Source: Clytia hemisphaerica (Eukaryota > Cnidaria > Hydrozoa > Leptothecata > Clytiidae). From it: 64,000 nucleotides of DNA. Shown piece after piece: positions 36,868-59,109 of the stretch. Numbering within the stretch: the first letter of the stretch is position 1; each line of letters begins with the position of its first letter. The translations under genes were made by a program, and so were the position numbers. The notes below the pieces were generated by a model that made no database searches, was not told where the DNA came from, and saw only the letters and a program-made list of their open reading frames with translations. The stretch is from NCBI GenBank assembly GCA_902728285.1, contig CACVBU010000784.1:492507-556506 (forward strand), in the 5' to 3' direction.

Positions 36868-38230
36868 ACTTTTCTTTGACACTTGAAAACATGGTCTTGG
36901 GTCTGCTGCACATGTCGTCCCAACAAATTGAAAACACAAGAATAAGAAAGACTAAGCGTGGTTTCACTCCCGTATAAATAGTGATCTGGGATTTGAGCAA
37001 ATGCTTCTAGAGTGCGTAGCATGATGGCGGAAGGGTGTATTGCGGGCGTTAATTTGTCTTCCTTAAAATTAACCTAACCTAACTAAAGTTAGCTCTAAAA
37101 ACAAACATTACACTGTGTTTCACGCACAAGGCGATCATCAGATGTGGATAAAAATTTTTCTACGAACAAATTCTACTTGTAGAAATCGAAATACCTAGTC
37201 CCAAAGGGAATATCTAAACAAGATTCGCACAAATGCGACTAAATATTTCCCCCTTACACTTGCAGATGGACTCATCGAGTTAAAGCCCGAAGGGCTAGAG
37301 TTCAATCTCTAACCTTTCTCAGGCAAGAAAAGTGAAGCCTTAAAAATGCGCCGTACTTCAGTAACTTTCGAATATTTATTATTTAAAGGTCTGATTGTAG
37401 CAGGTTAAGATTTTGAAAAAAAGGAAACTCGACCCAGGCCCAAAAATCAAAATTTTTCAAAAAGAAATATGGTTTGTCTCTTAGCCAATCAGATTGCTTA
37501 TATGTTTCAAGTTCAGGAAAGGAAAACAAAATTGGTTATGGAGCCAACTTTTCTTTGACCTTGAAACATGGTCTTGGGTCTGCTGCACATGTCGTCCCAA
37601 CAAATTGAAAACACAAGAATAAGAAAGACTAAGCGTGGTTTCACTCCCGTATAAATAGTGATACTGGGATTTGAGCAATGGCTTCTAGAGTGCGTAGCAT
37701 GATGGCGGAAGGGTGTATTGCGGGCGTTAATTTGTCTTCCTTAAAATTAACCTAACCTAACTAAAGTTAGCTCTAAAAACAAACATTACACTGTGTTTCA
37801 CGCACAAGGCGATCATCAGATGTGGATAAAAATTTTTCTACGAACAAATTCTACTTGTAGAAATCGAAATACCTAGTCCCAAAGGGAATATCTAAACAAG
37901 ATTCGCACAAATGCGACTAAATATTTCCCCCTTACACTTGCAGATGGACTCATCGAGTTTAAAGCCCGAAGGGCTAGAGTTCAATCTCTAACCTTTCTCA
38001 GGCAAGAAAAAGTGAAGCCTTAAAAATGCGCCGTACTTCAGTAACTTTCGAATTATTTATTATTTAAAGGTCTGATTGTAGCAGGTTAAGATTTTGAAAA
38101 AAATGAAAACTCGACCCCAGGCCCAAAAATCAAAATTTTCAAAAAAGAAATATGGTTTGTCTCTTAGCCAATCAGATTGCTTATATTTTTCAAGTTCAGG
38201 AAAGGAAAACAAAATTGGAGTTATGGAGCC
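36868..38230. repeat. Tandem duplication of a 680-bp unit
   Basis: Units 36868-37546 and 37547-38230 are about 97 percent identical by eye, differing mainly by single-base indels. Each begins ACTTTTCTTTGAC, includes the TATA-bearing segment of 33380-33549, and ends ACAAAATTGGNNTTATGGAGCC. It may be a fragment of a retroelement or of a satellite unit. No long frame. Confidence 0.85.
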
Positions 38231-38431
38231 AAAAAAGGGGAACATTCGATATATGGAGGTTTTTTTATATGAGTTTATTAGGAGATTTTCATGCTGCCAA
38301 CGAATTTGTTCGAGTTAAGGAGACGTTCGAGTAATAGAGGTTCGAGTTATGGAGGATAAGATGATGAAAAACTTCGGGCATTACGATACGCTTATAAAAA
38401 AGTGTAGGTACTGAAAGGGTTAACAGCATAC

Positions 38432-38555
38432 ACTCTTTTTTTATAAGAACAATCAGGCTTAGACTGAAACAATAGGGCTATTATTCTAGACAATAGAAAA
38501 AATAAGAACAAGCTTAGGCTTAACTCAAATTTCATGGTTCTTATAAAGAAAGAGC
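38432..38555. mobile_element. MITE with TTATAAGAAC ends (family copy 2)
   Basis: The ends are ACTCTTTTTTTATAAGAAC and GTTCTTATAAAGAAAGAG. Shorter than the copies at 2216-2464 and 51750-51966 but with the same TTAGGCTTA-type interior. Confidence 0.6.
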
Positions 38556-38867
38556 GTAACGAGGGTTCATAACAAGAAAATGTCAAAGTGAGGAACGTTG
38601 CATATTATTGTAGTCATGTGTTTTAAAAATTACACTGAATGTAAACCTCAGATTAAGCACAAAATGTATATTAATATATATATAGTATGATAATGTATAT
38701 TAAAAAATGTATAACAAAAGTAAAGCTAAGTTTGTTAAAAATCAAGGAAACCAGCTCAAATAGGCCAAATCAGCAGTTTTTATTGGAATCATAAAGGCAA
38801 AGGTCAAACAATTGCATTGTGACCGTTTTGTCATTCTTTGGTAATGACTTCTTTAAGAAGAGATGCT

Positions 38868-39165
38868 TTATTCTATCGACCTCTTTGTCAAGAATATATG
38901 TCAACCTGAAATATCGGACAATAGTTTTTCTATCGACTTCTTTAATTTGTCGAGAATGTAAATCAATCTGCTCAAGCAGAAAAGGTTTATATTTTTGCCG
39001 TGTACGAAATGTCGGACAATAGTTTTTCTATCGACTTCTTTGTCGAGAGTGTAAATAATCAATCTGCTCAACAAGCAGACAAGGTTTGTTTTATCGACCT
39101 CTTTGTCGAGAATGTAAATCAATCTGCTCAAGCAGACAAGGTTTATATTTTTGCCGTGTACCTCT
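38868..39165. repeat. Tandem repeat of 75-125 bp units
   Basis: Three to four units share TATCGACCTCTTTGTCGAGA, AATGTAAATCAATCTGCTCA and AGCAGACAAGGTTTATATTT. The TCGA and TCGA pair inside TCGACCTCTTTGTCGA can form a small stem. Frames across it are repeat artefacts. Confidence 0.8.
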
Positions 39166-39522
39166 TTAGTGATCAAGCACTGTTGTTTACTCACACTGTT
39201 GGTGATCAATGCTTCCTTAATCACCAGCACACTGTATGGCACTTTTAGGAGAAAAAAAAAAAAGAATATTGCATCCAAAAATTTCAAAAATCCTTAGGAA
39301 AAAGATCCCTGAAAGTCATTTTAAAGCTGTTTGAAAATAACCAGAGAGAAAGTTTCCAATTCCGTCGAGTTGACAACCAAAACAGTCCAGAACATGCACC
39401 ACATGGTGAGTTAAATTTCCTCAATAAAAATCGCACATTGATTAATCCTGACTAAAGGTTTTACACTATAGACAAGAGTTCCGCCTCACTGCACAAATCA
39501 ATCGGGAGAGGCGTGGGCGTTA

Positions 39523-40845
39523 TTAAAGGGGCAATCCGCCACCACATAACACGGTTTGTTATTGTTTTTCTAAAACTCAATCACTTTTAGGGTGCATAGG
39601 GGAATTTCCAGTTGAGGCGGAGTGATCGAGATAAAAATATCACATGACTTTTGACGGGAAAAAAATCAAAACAAACTTATGTGGTGGAAGGCACAAAAAA
39701 TTATCTTCCTTTCTCAGAAAAAAGCTATCATTTTGTTTCAGCTGAAGGTAACCTGATAACAGCTGTTCATAATTTTCTTACGTGCACGGTAAACCTCTGA
39801 AGGCACTTGAAAATTATACATCTGAGGAAAATAGTCCTCCGGCAGAAAATTTCACAACAAGAATCTTGTTGTGCGCCAGAAAGTCAAAAACTGATACGGC
39901 GCCCTATTCATAAACACAATCACGCAACTTTGTTGTCATCCCCAGTCCTTTTAGACGAACGCGGTCCTTACGATTTCGAGATTGCATTTTCGTCAGATCG
40001 TATGTTTTCACCCAGTGGGTTCGACTGACAATTCCTGCATTAAAAGCCAAGATGCAATATGTTTATTAAATACACGCTCACAGTATCTCTAGTCAGAGAA
40101 AACAATCACACATTCAAAAGTGTCTTTAGTCAGGAAAACAACCAAAACACGTACCAAAACAATCACACAAGTTTCAAAAGTTTAGAAAATCCACAGAACC
40201 TCTGACCTCATGAATGTAAGAACCAAGAATTAAAGACTTTGTTTTGGGGTCACTCGGTAAACAAATCTCATATAACTTGTTCCAGAGACATTGTCCATAT
40301 AAGAGTTTGTATTTCAAAGCAAAAATATTTCTCGTACTGCCCATTTTTTCTCATCAATTCTTGAACTTGAACCAGTTTCACATCTCAATAGAATGTTAAT
40401 ACCATTTTGCCAATCATTTAATGTCCAAAGTTATGGGGATGTAGCGTTTTCTTCATGTCAAGCAAATGTCTCTGAAATCTTTAAGTTGGTTGGTTTGGTA
40501 TTCGGAAGAGGTAATCCATGGATATCTTTGTAATCAATGATGAAAAACTCTTGAAATTACTGATGATTACAGTTGAAGTGTTAGCCTCACATTTCATGTA
40601 ATTATTGGTCGCCAATTAGATGAAAATTGTATGTTTTTGTTCGTCAGAAAAAAGTTATAACTTTTAAAAAGCCAAGAGTGAATTTTCGTCCATCTTGTAT
40701 TTTGATCTGAATTATTCGTGTCTTGATTACTCAAAAACATGCGCGTAACATCAAGCTAAATCCGTGCGATTTTGTCTGAATAACTAAGGCAAACGAAATC
40801 AAAAACAAACTTCGCAATGTGGTGGCGGATTGCCGCCCCCTTTAA
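39523..40845. mobile_element. 1.3-kb non-autonomous TIR element
   Basis: The left end is TTAAAGGGGCAATCCGCC followed by ACCACAT. The right end carries the complement with a 3-base insertion (GGATTGCCGCCCCCTTTAA). GGGCG occurs just outside both ends. No transposase frame. Confidence 0.65.
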
Positions 40846-42512
40846 GGGCGCAAAAAGGGCGTAAGTAGCCAAGGATCGGAGAAATGCCTTTTTAACTAAT
40901 ATTTCCCCTTATAGCGGGGAAATATTCAATAAAGCGCTAAAATATAAAACATAATAGGATAGTGATTACATAATGTACATGATTAAAAAGTTGAAAAGGT
41001 GCAAATAAAAGCTATTTGTCCGGAGGGACTGATTTATAGTTCTTTAGAATGAATCTGTTTGTATGCCTGCATTTAGAGACTAATTCAGTTTTTTTGTTCA
41101 CTAGTTTGCGTTTGGAAGTGATAATGTGAAATTTTTCTGCCAAACAAAGGTTGCATGCACGTTTTTGTTCCATTTTTGTATGATGCAGCTTGATCAATAA
41201 TTTCCCAGGAGAGAATTGGGTCAGTGACGCCTGATCTTTTCAAATCCCAATAGTGGTTTGAGAGCTGGGTGTGGCTTGTAGCATCTTCGTGTATCAGTGT
41301 GTATTTGTGTGTGTTCCAACGATCCTTGAACGTGTTGTCAGTGAGACCAATGTAAAATTTGCCCGGGTCGTTGATAGTTGATTTGATGTGACAGTTTTAT
41401 TTTTAATTTTAGAAGAAATGTTGACCTTTGAAATTTATCAAAATTCCAATAGTGGCACTAATGAGGAGGCCTGGGAAATACATCCAAAGTCCAAAACACA
41501 ACCTTTTGTCTTTGGAGAAAATTTTTTCCTTCAATTTTGCAAAAGTAAATGTCGTAAATTTCGCGATTTTTCGACCTCGCGAAAGTTTGTACGCCTAAAG
41601 TATTCGCAATCTCTTTACAGATGATCCACTTCTGTCAGCACTACACACTAAAACGAGTGTGATGACAAACTTTGATGAGAATAAGCGGTGTTGGGTAAAA
41701 GATTTTCACAAAACGTTTTGGAACGAATATTTGTAAACGCTCCACAAAAAAAAAACATTTGAATTTGAATATACAGGTTTTTATTCCTTTATGAGATCAA
41801 AATTTAAAATACTTCAGCTAAATACAAAAAAGGAGTCAAAAACAACAAAAAGAGCTAAAAATAACAGTTACAAATAATGCAAAGTGATAATAAGAAATAT
41901 TTGAACGCAAAAAGGATGGAACCTACAAATTGAGTTTTTCTTACACAAACTGAAGGGCTCTCATTATAATAAGGAATAAGTTCTTCACTTGGAGGGTTTT
42001 AATATATAAATACTCTTCGTTCAAGCTACACTAAGTAAAGTATGGCACATCATGCCAAATATATAGAGATGTTTTTTTTCCAAGGGTTAAATAAAATTTT
42101 CTACCGAGCTGAATATGACAACATATATATAATAATAATATTGAAATAGTTTCTTTTTCTATAAAACAAAAATTAGCTTCCAGATGTTTGTTGAAGGGTG
42201 ACAGTGCAAGAGGGAGGAGAGAGAGGAAAGGAGAGGTTAAAATGAGATAAAAACAATCCATAAGAGAAGTAACAGCCATATAAATTACCTAAACATTAAT
42301 GGAAAATTTAAAGCCATTTGCCATGAAGATGCACAAACAATTTCACTATTTTTTGCTATGCACCTAATTATACTACAAAAATTCTAAAAAAATAAAATGG
42401 AAACCAAAAAAGGTAAAACTAAAAAAATGAATATTTTGTTCAATTTTTCGATTCTTCCGAATTGAATGGAAAATCTTCTTTTCGGACAGACACCGTGGAT
42501 AGGGTGTTTGAT
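40846..42512. other. Stretch between the TIR element and the kinase stop codon
   Basis: No supported gene. The part nearest the kinase gene (41786-42512) may be its 3' UTR. There is a GGGGAAATATT-type palindromic fragment near 40905-40935. Confidence 0.4.
41780..41785 (-). terminator. Candidate poly(A) signal of the kinase gene
   Basis: TTTATT on the plus strand (AATAAA on the minus strand) about 730 bases past the kinase stop. The interval 41786-42512 shows no other coding sequence, so it could be the 3' UTR. Confidence 0.25.
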
Positions 42513-52465
<9,953 letters not shown>

Positions 52466-53805
52466 TATTGTTATTTGAAATTCACACTTTTTGTCACGTC
52501 ATGTTTTGTTTATTATGTTTCTGTTTGATTAAGTGAATTCAAATTTGTATCTATCTACTGCAATACGAGAGAAAGATAATGTCAATTACATTTCACGAGT
52601 CTAGAGTTTTTGTAATCAAACAATGTGCCCACTACATAATACATGTTTGTGCTAATTCAATAAAGAGAATATTAACATGGTTATCATTGGATTTTCCCAT
52701 GACATCTTGTTATTAATACAAAGTTTGTTAGAAAGGATATTGTAATCTTTTAACAGGAAAGCCAGTGACAACCTTATAAATTACATTCTTCAATCCATGT
52801 TTCAAAGTCTTCCAACCAAAGTCACAAAATAAGGGCTTTGAATCTCCAGTGGTGTATTTAGGAATTTTGCGCTCAAGTGACTTAGAGGGGCAAGTCTCAA
52901 AAACCTAACAGTTTACCCTAAATTTTCACGACCAATAGCAGCCAGATTCAGATATCAACTTAGGGCTCTAAAATACCTCTATAACTTGAAGTTTATGAAT
53001 CAGATTGTGATATAATTAAATATCACCCCAAAATCTATAATAACAGAAAATGTATATAATCATGACGTCATAATTTGATAAAAAAACTTTTACTTGGAAA
53101 GTTCGGCATCATTAACATGCATCTTTGGTCCAAATTTGACAAAGATTCAACATGTACTTATAGAGTTGGAGCTGTTTTACGATTTATGATGTCATAATTC
53201 ATTAATTCATTTTTCCTTAATAAAATTTTTTTTGGTTATTATTTAATTACACCACAACCGGATCCTGAAGCCTTAAGGTATAGGTCAACTAAAAATCCAT
53301 TAGTGAATCCCTGAGAATGGGTGCTATTGAGCGCAAATTTAGGATTCTAAACACGCCCTAAACCACCTGAGCCAAGTAGGTCAAAATTTTGAAGCCAAGT
53401 GGTTTCGAGGCTGGTCCTTGAAGAGGTTTGATATCCCTTTAATCTCGTGTTTATTATTTTACATTCCATTGTCATCTGAGTTACTTTGTCCAAGATTCAC
53501 TTTTGTTTTAGGCGTAGTTTGTATGACACTCGTACTTTGCAATTAATGAGAAATTTTTTACCCTCTATCTCATGTTTTGACTACCATTTTATGCTTTTTA
53601 ACTTTGTGGTGAAAAAAAGATACTGAATGTCTGTTTTCACATAAAAATGCCTCAAATCAAGTTAAAAGTTTTGGAAAGCTTGAAAATATAGCCTGGAAAC
53701 TGCTTGGAAATGAAGTTTTATTGAAAAATTGGTTTGGTTCAGGTAAGGTTTGCTGATTTTATTGCTTAAACAGGTCTTCTAAGAGATTACCTTGAGATCA
53801 GTGAA

Positions 53806-54304
53806 TAGTAGGGGGAATTTTGTTCGATTTTTTGAAATCGCTCGATTGTTTTGTTAGAAGCACTTGTTATACATTTTCGAAAACTTCAACCTTAGAGAAA
53901 TCGAAATTACGATGTTCCAATTTTTTTTGGACACTTTTGTGTGATTTTCGGACAAATATGACGGTCTCAGGCAAAAATCATAAGGTCAAAAATTAATGAA
54001 ATTTTAGCTTGAGAAAACGGAGACCTGTTGTGTATTTTTGGAAAGCTCTCAAAAAATTAAGATTAGAGATATATTGCAAGTATAGGTGATTTTTGTACCT
54101 AACTTGAGATATTAACCCTTAGTTGAAAACCGTGTTTTTCAGCCAGAAACAGCTGTTTTGTCCAGTTTTTGCGCTTTTTAAAGTTCAATATATAATCGTA
54201 ATTTCGATTTCTCTAAGGTTGAAGTTTCCAAAAATGTATAACAAGTGCTTCTAACAAAACAATCGAGTGATTTAACAAAATACCCTTGACTAGAAGTTCC
54301 CCTT
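53806..54304. mobile_element. 499-bp foldback element
   Basis: Inverted repeats of roughly 100 bp: AATCGCTCGATTGTTTTGTT through ACTTCAACCTTAGAGAAATC on the left and the reverse complement on the right (CTCTAAGGTTGAAGTTTCC through AACAAAACAATCGAGTGATT). No open frame. Confidence 0.7.
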
Positions 54305-54808
54305 CAAAATGTCCAAAATTTATGTTTTCCCCCCATCAAATTTCAAATTTTTCATTCCCCCCCATACCTCAAAAAATGGGGCAAAATCAGAATCCTTGCA
54401 AAGATAAAAGTTAAACTAATGTCACTTGACCTACTTGACCACCCTAATTGGCTGTTTTGAGTGGGTTGGCATACAATATCATCCTTCAGGATGCAAGGTC
54501 TATTTTCTACTTTCCTATCTTCTATTCTGATTTTCTGACTTTTGCAAGTGGTTCTAAATGTTTTCTAAGTAATTTTAGAAATATGCCCGAATATATCTGT
54601 GAATTTAGGTCTCCTACTACCTTGGCTTGAACCACCAAATGCCTAACGGCTTGTGTCATCAAGACATGGGAGAAACTGGTTGTTTATAAATAATTGTATG
54701 AAGTTAAAAGAAACCTTGATTAAGAGTCTAATCTCAACACTTGGACTTGAAATTATTGTCAAAGTAGGATTTCAAAATAAGTCTAACAATTTTTTGATTA
54801 GGATTTAA

Positions 54809-55119
54809 GTACTCTTAGGTGCCAAATAAACGGTCCCCCCCGCTTGTTAATTTTTCGAAAATTTTCCAACCCCCCCGGACCTTATTAGGACCCCCCCGTT
54901 TATTAATTTTAAAGAATATTTTCAGTTGGCTAAAAGAAGTCCCCTTATTTTGCTCCAAAAAGCCTGATTTTAGCCTATATTTACCTTATTTTTGGGTTTT
55001 CATAAGTACAATTTCCAACCCCCCCGGCAATTAGGACCCCACCGTTTATTGAAATTTCGAAAATTTTCCAACCCCCCCGTTTATTCGAACCCCCCCGTTT
55101 ATTTGGCACCTAAGAGTAC
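54809..55119. mobile_element. C-tract TIR element, complete copy
   Basis: The terminal inverted repeats are GTACTCTTAGGTGCCAAATA and its complement ending CCTAAGAGTAC. The interior has C runs followed by GTTTATT. It is the complete version of the copy in NCKX intron 6 (12564-12844). Confidence 0.8.
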
Positions 55120-58100
55120 TGTTAAACCCATTTAGTTGAAATAACCTGGCTATATCTAAGATGAATATTCACCAAACTGTGAAAGGTTGAGGCTTTTCCT
55201 AAAAATATAGGCCCTGGAATGGCAGGAAAGGCCAGATAACACTCTCATTTGTTTACATATTCTGTACTTGAAAATAAAGAAATTGTTATAAAATGTCATC
55301 TGTTGATGGAAATGACCTGAATTTTTTTTGCAGTTGTTTCCATGATGCCAATGATTAGTTGGCTAGAGAATTTGATCAACAAATATTTTGACAAAAATTA
55401 ACCTTTAGAGCTCTTAAGTGGACCCACTGAGATTTTTTGAGGCTATAAACTAGACCTACTAAGAAAGCCTTAGTGAAAGTTTCAAAAAATTTTGTTGTCG
55501 CTGAAAAAAGATACACCATCTAGAATTTTGCTCCAGATCTGCCAAAATAGCAATTTCTTTGGCCATTATTTGATGGTTACGCAAAAAGAGAAATCCTGAA
55601 AATTTTATTTTTGTGGCCAAAACCCACCAGTAAACCAGCCCAGGTCAAAAATTTGCTTCAAAAAAGTCACAAGGATCATCAGCAGACAGCTTAAAGTGCT
55701 TCAAACCCAAATTATGCAAAGTTTGAAGCCCTCTTCAGAAGGTGCTAGAGATTTTCGGGGGAAATTTTGGAGACCTAATTTGATTTTTTCTGATTCCCGA
55801 CAAAAATTTCTTGAAATCCACTGTAAATCAGCTTTCTAATGTACATGAATAAAAATTCATTGGCTTTAAAAATCTGCTCCCCACCAGAGTCCATGATTTT
55901 TAGGGGTCAATTTTTGCTTAGTAGCCTATCTTTGAGACGCTGTATCTTCCAAACTACTTGAGATATCAAGGTGAAATTTTAGGGTCTTATTTTCTTGTGT
56001 GATAGATCATTTGGTCCAAATTTCAGCAAAATCCAAGAGGGTGTCAAACTTTCTTCATTCTGAAGATTCAAAAAAAGAAGGCTCTTAAAATAGCTCCAAA
56101 CCCTACTGGGCCATTCTAGAATTTGTCCGTAACAGGGGGGCAGACGACACAGAATTTCAGAGGGCAAAGTTTTCACCAAAATTCAAAATTTCCAAGGCGA
56201 GAGAAGAAAATGTACAAATTTCCAGGGCAATTGAATTAAAAACAGCTAAAAAGAGTGGAAGTTCCAAGACCTTTTGCAAAAACTGGAAGAAAAAAAATTT
56301 CTAAGGCTAGCAAAAATTTGAAAATGTAGGTTATCTGACACATGGGTAATGGAAATTTTCTAATTGCCCACTGGTGCCGCTAAGTTATGATGAGGCCCCT
56401 ATGTTATGCTGAGGATCTTAAGTTACAGGGTGAAAGTGCCCCTAAGAAGGCCTTTCTCCAGCTCAACCACTAAGGGGCCACTCATATATTGATTTTTCCC
56501 ACGCTTAGTGTCATTCTGACGCTAATTAAAAACTCACCCACCCCCTACCCTTAGCATCATATTATAAAATATACCGAAAATCGATGAAAACCTTTTTTCT
56601 TTCTCACTTCAAGTATTGATGTTCCACTGCTAGAGAAGTTACTTCCCCCTTCTGCTTGGTACATTTCGCTTGTTTTTTGTATAGGTGTTTTGGTATATAT
56701 ATATGACTTTTACACAGATTGTTTTCCAGACCCACATTAGTTGTTACAACGCGAGAAAAGAAAAGCCCCAAACTTTTTTAACATAATGGGTGTCTCTGAG
56801 AGACGGAGAGGCTGGCAGTATAGACTTAAACTCGTATATCAAGATTACGGGATTTCGAGTACGTGGGCCAATTTTACTTTCGTTTTGAGTGGTTTCATTT
56901 TCGATTTCAAGCCAACATCTTAGCAAAGGGGTTCTTGCCCATAGTTACATGGGTTTGTGCAAAAAACTAAACATAGAAAATTTTCCAAATCTCCCATTTT
57001 GATTAATGCAATGAAAAATGAAACTTTTCTATGTCTTCAAAATGAAGATTTTATAAGTTCTTCTTTTATTGAATGATTTTTTACGGCACTTTGTTGACAA
57101 TCTAACTCTTGCATCAAATTCCCACTTTCTTCAGTAAATTAAAGATGAGAAAAAACCTAAGATCACGAATTGAAACAAATATAATATGAAGGGTGGGATT
57201 TTATAGCCGCCCGTCATGCAAGGCACTGAAAGGCAGCAGGTGCCAAAAATAAGGGCCGTTTGAAATGAGGCTACCTCATTGGTGGAAATTTGATAAACAG
57301 CTGCAAAGAAGCGCTGGGAAGCAATCAGTAGAAGAGACCACTCTCGTTTTTGTTGCAGATTTCTATAAAAACTTCTCTCAGGGATTACTTGTCAATGTAC
57401 ACGTACACGTATGTGTTGTGTTAACTTGTCAGCAAAGAGCAACGCGATCTGCAGCTGTAATTATGAAAAATTGGGGAAATTTCAACAACATATTCCGTGA
57501 GTGGTCCTAAATCCAACAGCCCTGCCTAGATCCGACCCCCCAAAATAACTGCTATGAAAAAAATTTACGATTACAAACATTCCCTCTCCAAGTTGAAAAA
57601 TAGTAGACTATTGCAAGAACTCTCGAAACAAAACATTTAACAAGATATGACTATAATGTTAAGTTCAAGATGTCAATTAATGTGATCAAAAAAGTGTGAG
57701 TTGTAAAAACAATTACCTCTCTTATTATTCTGATCCGTTGCTCGTTAACAATTTTGTAATAAAAAATTATGTTTTGTATAAGAAGCAATTATTGAAATAT
57801 CTTGTTCAATTGGTTCAGTGTATCAAATCTCTCCGTTTAGTTGACACGTGTTGACACTTTGGTAAATACATTGCGTCACAAGCAAACCAAAAGGTTTGTT
57901 TTTATTTTTGTTTGTATCTTTGAAAGACCCCATCGGATTTAGGCAGGGCTTTCAGATTTAGGACCATTCACGGTTTTAACTTAAAAAATGACTTTCAGTC
58001 ATCAAAAATGCACAAAAATTCGACAGAAACTTGAAAATAACGTATAAAATCTCTTAAAGAGCATTTCTTCTCAAATATTTAACTTTATTCTTTCAAACCA

Positions 58101-58791
58101 GATTACTTTCATTTTCTCAGATCCCTCAAAATCCCCTAATTTCTCCTCTCCGATCCAACAAATCGGAATCCTCATGAGTCCTATTGTATTATTTGGTTCT
58201 ATTCATAAAACGTTGCGTTGACCTTGAACTCAACATTCTAGATCTAAAAAGGATACAATAAAAAGTTTATATCTAGGATAACACTTTTTCAAGAAATTTT
58301 AAATATTCTTGAATTTGTGAATCCGATACAGTTGCTCTTGCTGTGGAGATTGAAAAATTGGACTTTCTTATTTATAAATAAAATTCCTACTAGAACATGA
58401 TGGACCTAGCTACAGTATATAATAAAGAAACATCCCTGAAAACACAATATATAAATGGTGTATCTTTAAGAAGCAGAAGGAAATTTTCAAACACATAGCT
58501 AATGACATTTACTTACCTTAAAAAGATGCCTCGTATAGGGAAGCAAAATCAACCCACACAATCAAAGTTACAAAGTATTGGAGTTAAAAATTTTAGGGAG
58601 CATTTTTGTTTGAGCTCTTTAGTGCTCTAAATGTACGGGGACCGAGAATAGAGCGCTCCTTCTCGGCTGCTATTTTTTCCGAAGAAAAGTTCAAGATGCA
58701 GGAGTTTTAAACACTACGGTAGAGACTTCTGGCTGCAAGCGGGAGCATATTTTTTAGCCGAACCTTTGTTTTTAACGCAATTTTGGCTGGA
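55120..58791. other. Gene-free stretch before the SelT-like exon
   Basis: AT-rich sequence with only short frames lacking family resemblance or splice support. The last 150 bases before 58792 should hold the promoter of the SelT-like gene; I see no TATA box there. Confidence 0.5.
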
Positions 58792-58955
58792 ATGGCGGAG
58801 CGAATCGGTGCCACGGTACTATCTGTGGCATTTCTTGTAACTTCTTTCTTAACTCTCAAGGATTTAACTTCATCAAATGATGTTCCAAGTCAAGTAGATG
58901 CAGGTAGTCCACACTCCAAAGTACCGTTGGGTCCAACCATAAAATTTTTGATATG
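58792..58955 (+). CDS. SELENOT-like: First coding exon of a probable selenoprotein T homologue (rest not in window)
   Basis: ATG at 58792 opens 54 codons plus two bases and stops at a consensus donor (TG then GTAGGT). The translation begins MAERIGATVLSVAFLVTSFL, a signal-peptide-like segment, and ends LGPTIKFLI, with the split codon TG completing to Cys if the next exon starts with C or T. Known SelT proteins are ER thioredoxin-like oxidoreductases with a signal peptide and a segment of the form GPLLKFQIC directly before the CVSU redox motif. Position, spacing and the expected Cys all fit. I could not find the exon with the in-frame TGA, nor a SECIS element, in 58956-64000. The intron is filled with nested transposons, so the remainder probably lies beyond the window. 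The match is short, so this is a probable rather than a firm call. Confidence 0.5.
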
Positions 58956-59109
58956 GTAGGTCCTTGTTTTTAATAACGTTTATTTTACATCATTCTTCTT
59001 ATGATTTTACCTAATATTTTCAGTTTTAAAGATATTATCTTTTGACCTTCCTAAGGGGGCGAATAAAAAACCTCTGTTCGTTTGTTAGTTACATAGTAAA
59101 CTTTCCTTG

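Noticed and set aside
38901-39287. 128-residue minus-strand frame with repeated Leu-rich segments
   Set aside because: It arises from the tandem repeat at 38868-39165 and shows no family resemblance or start context.
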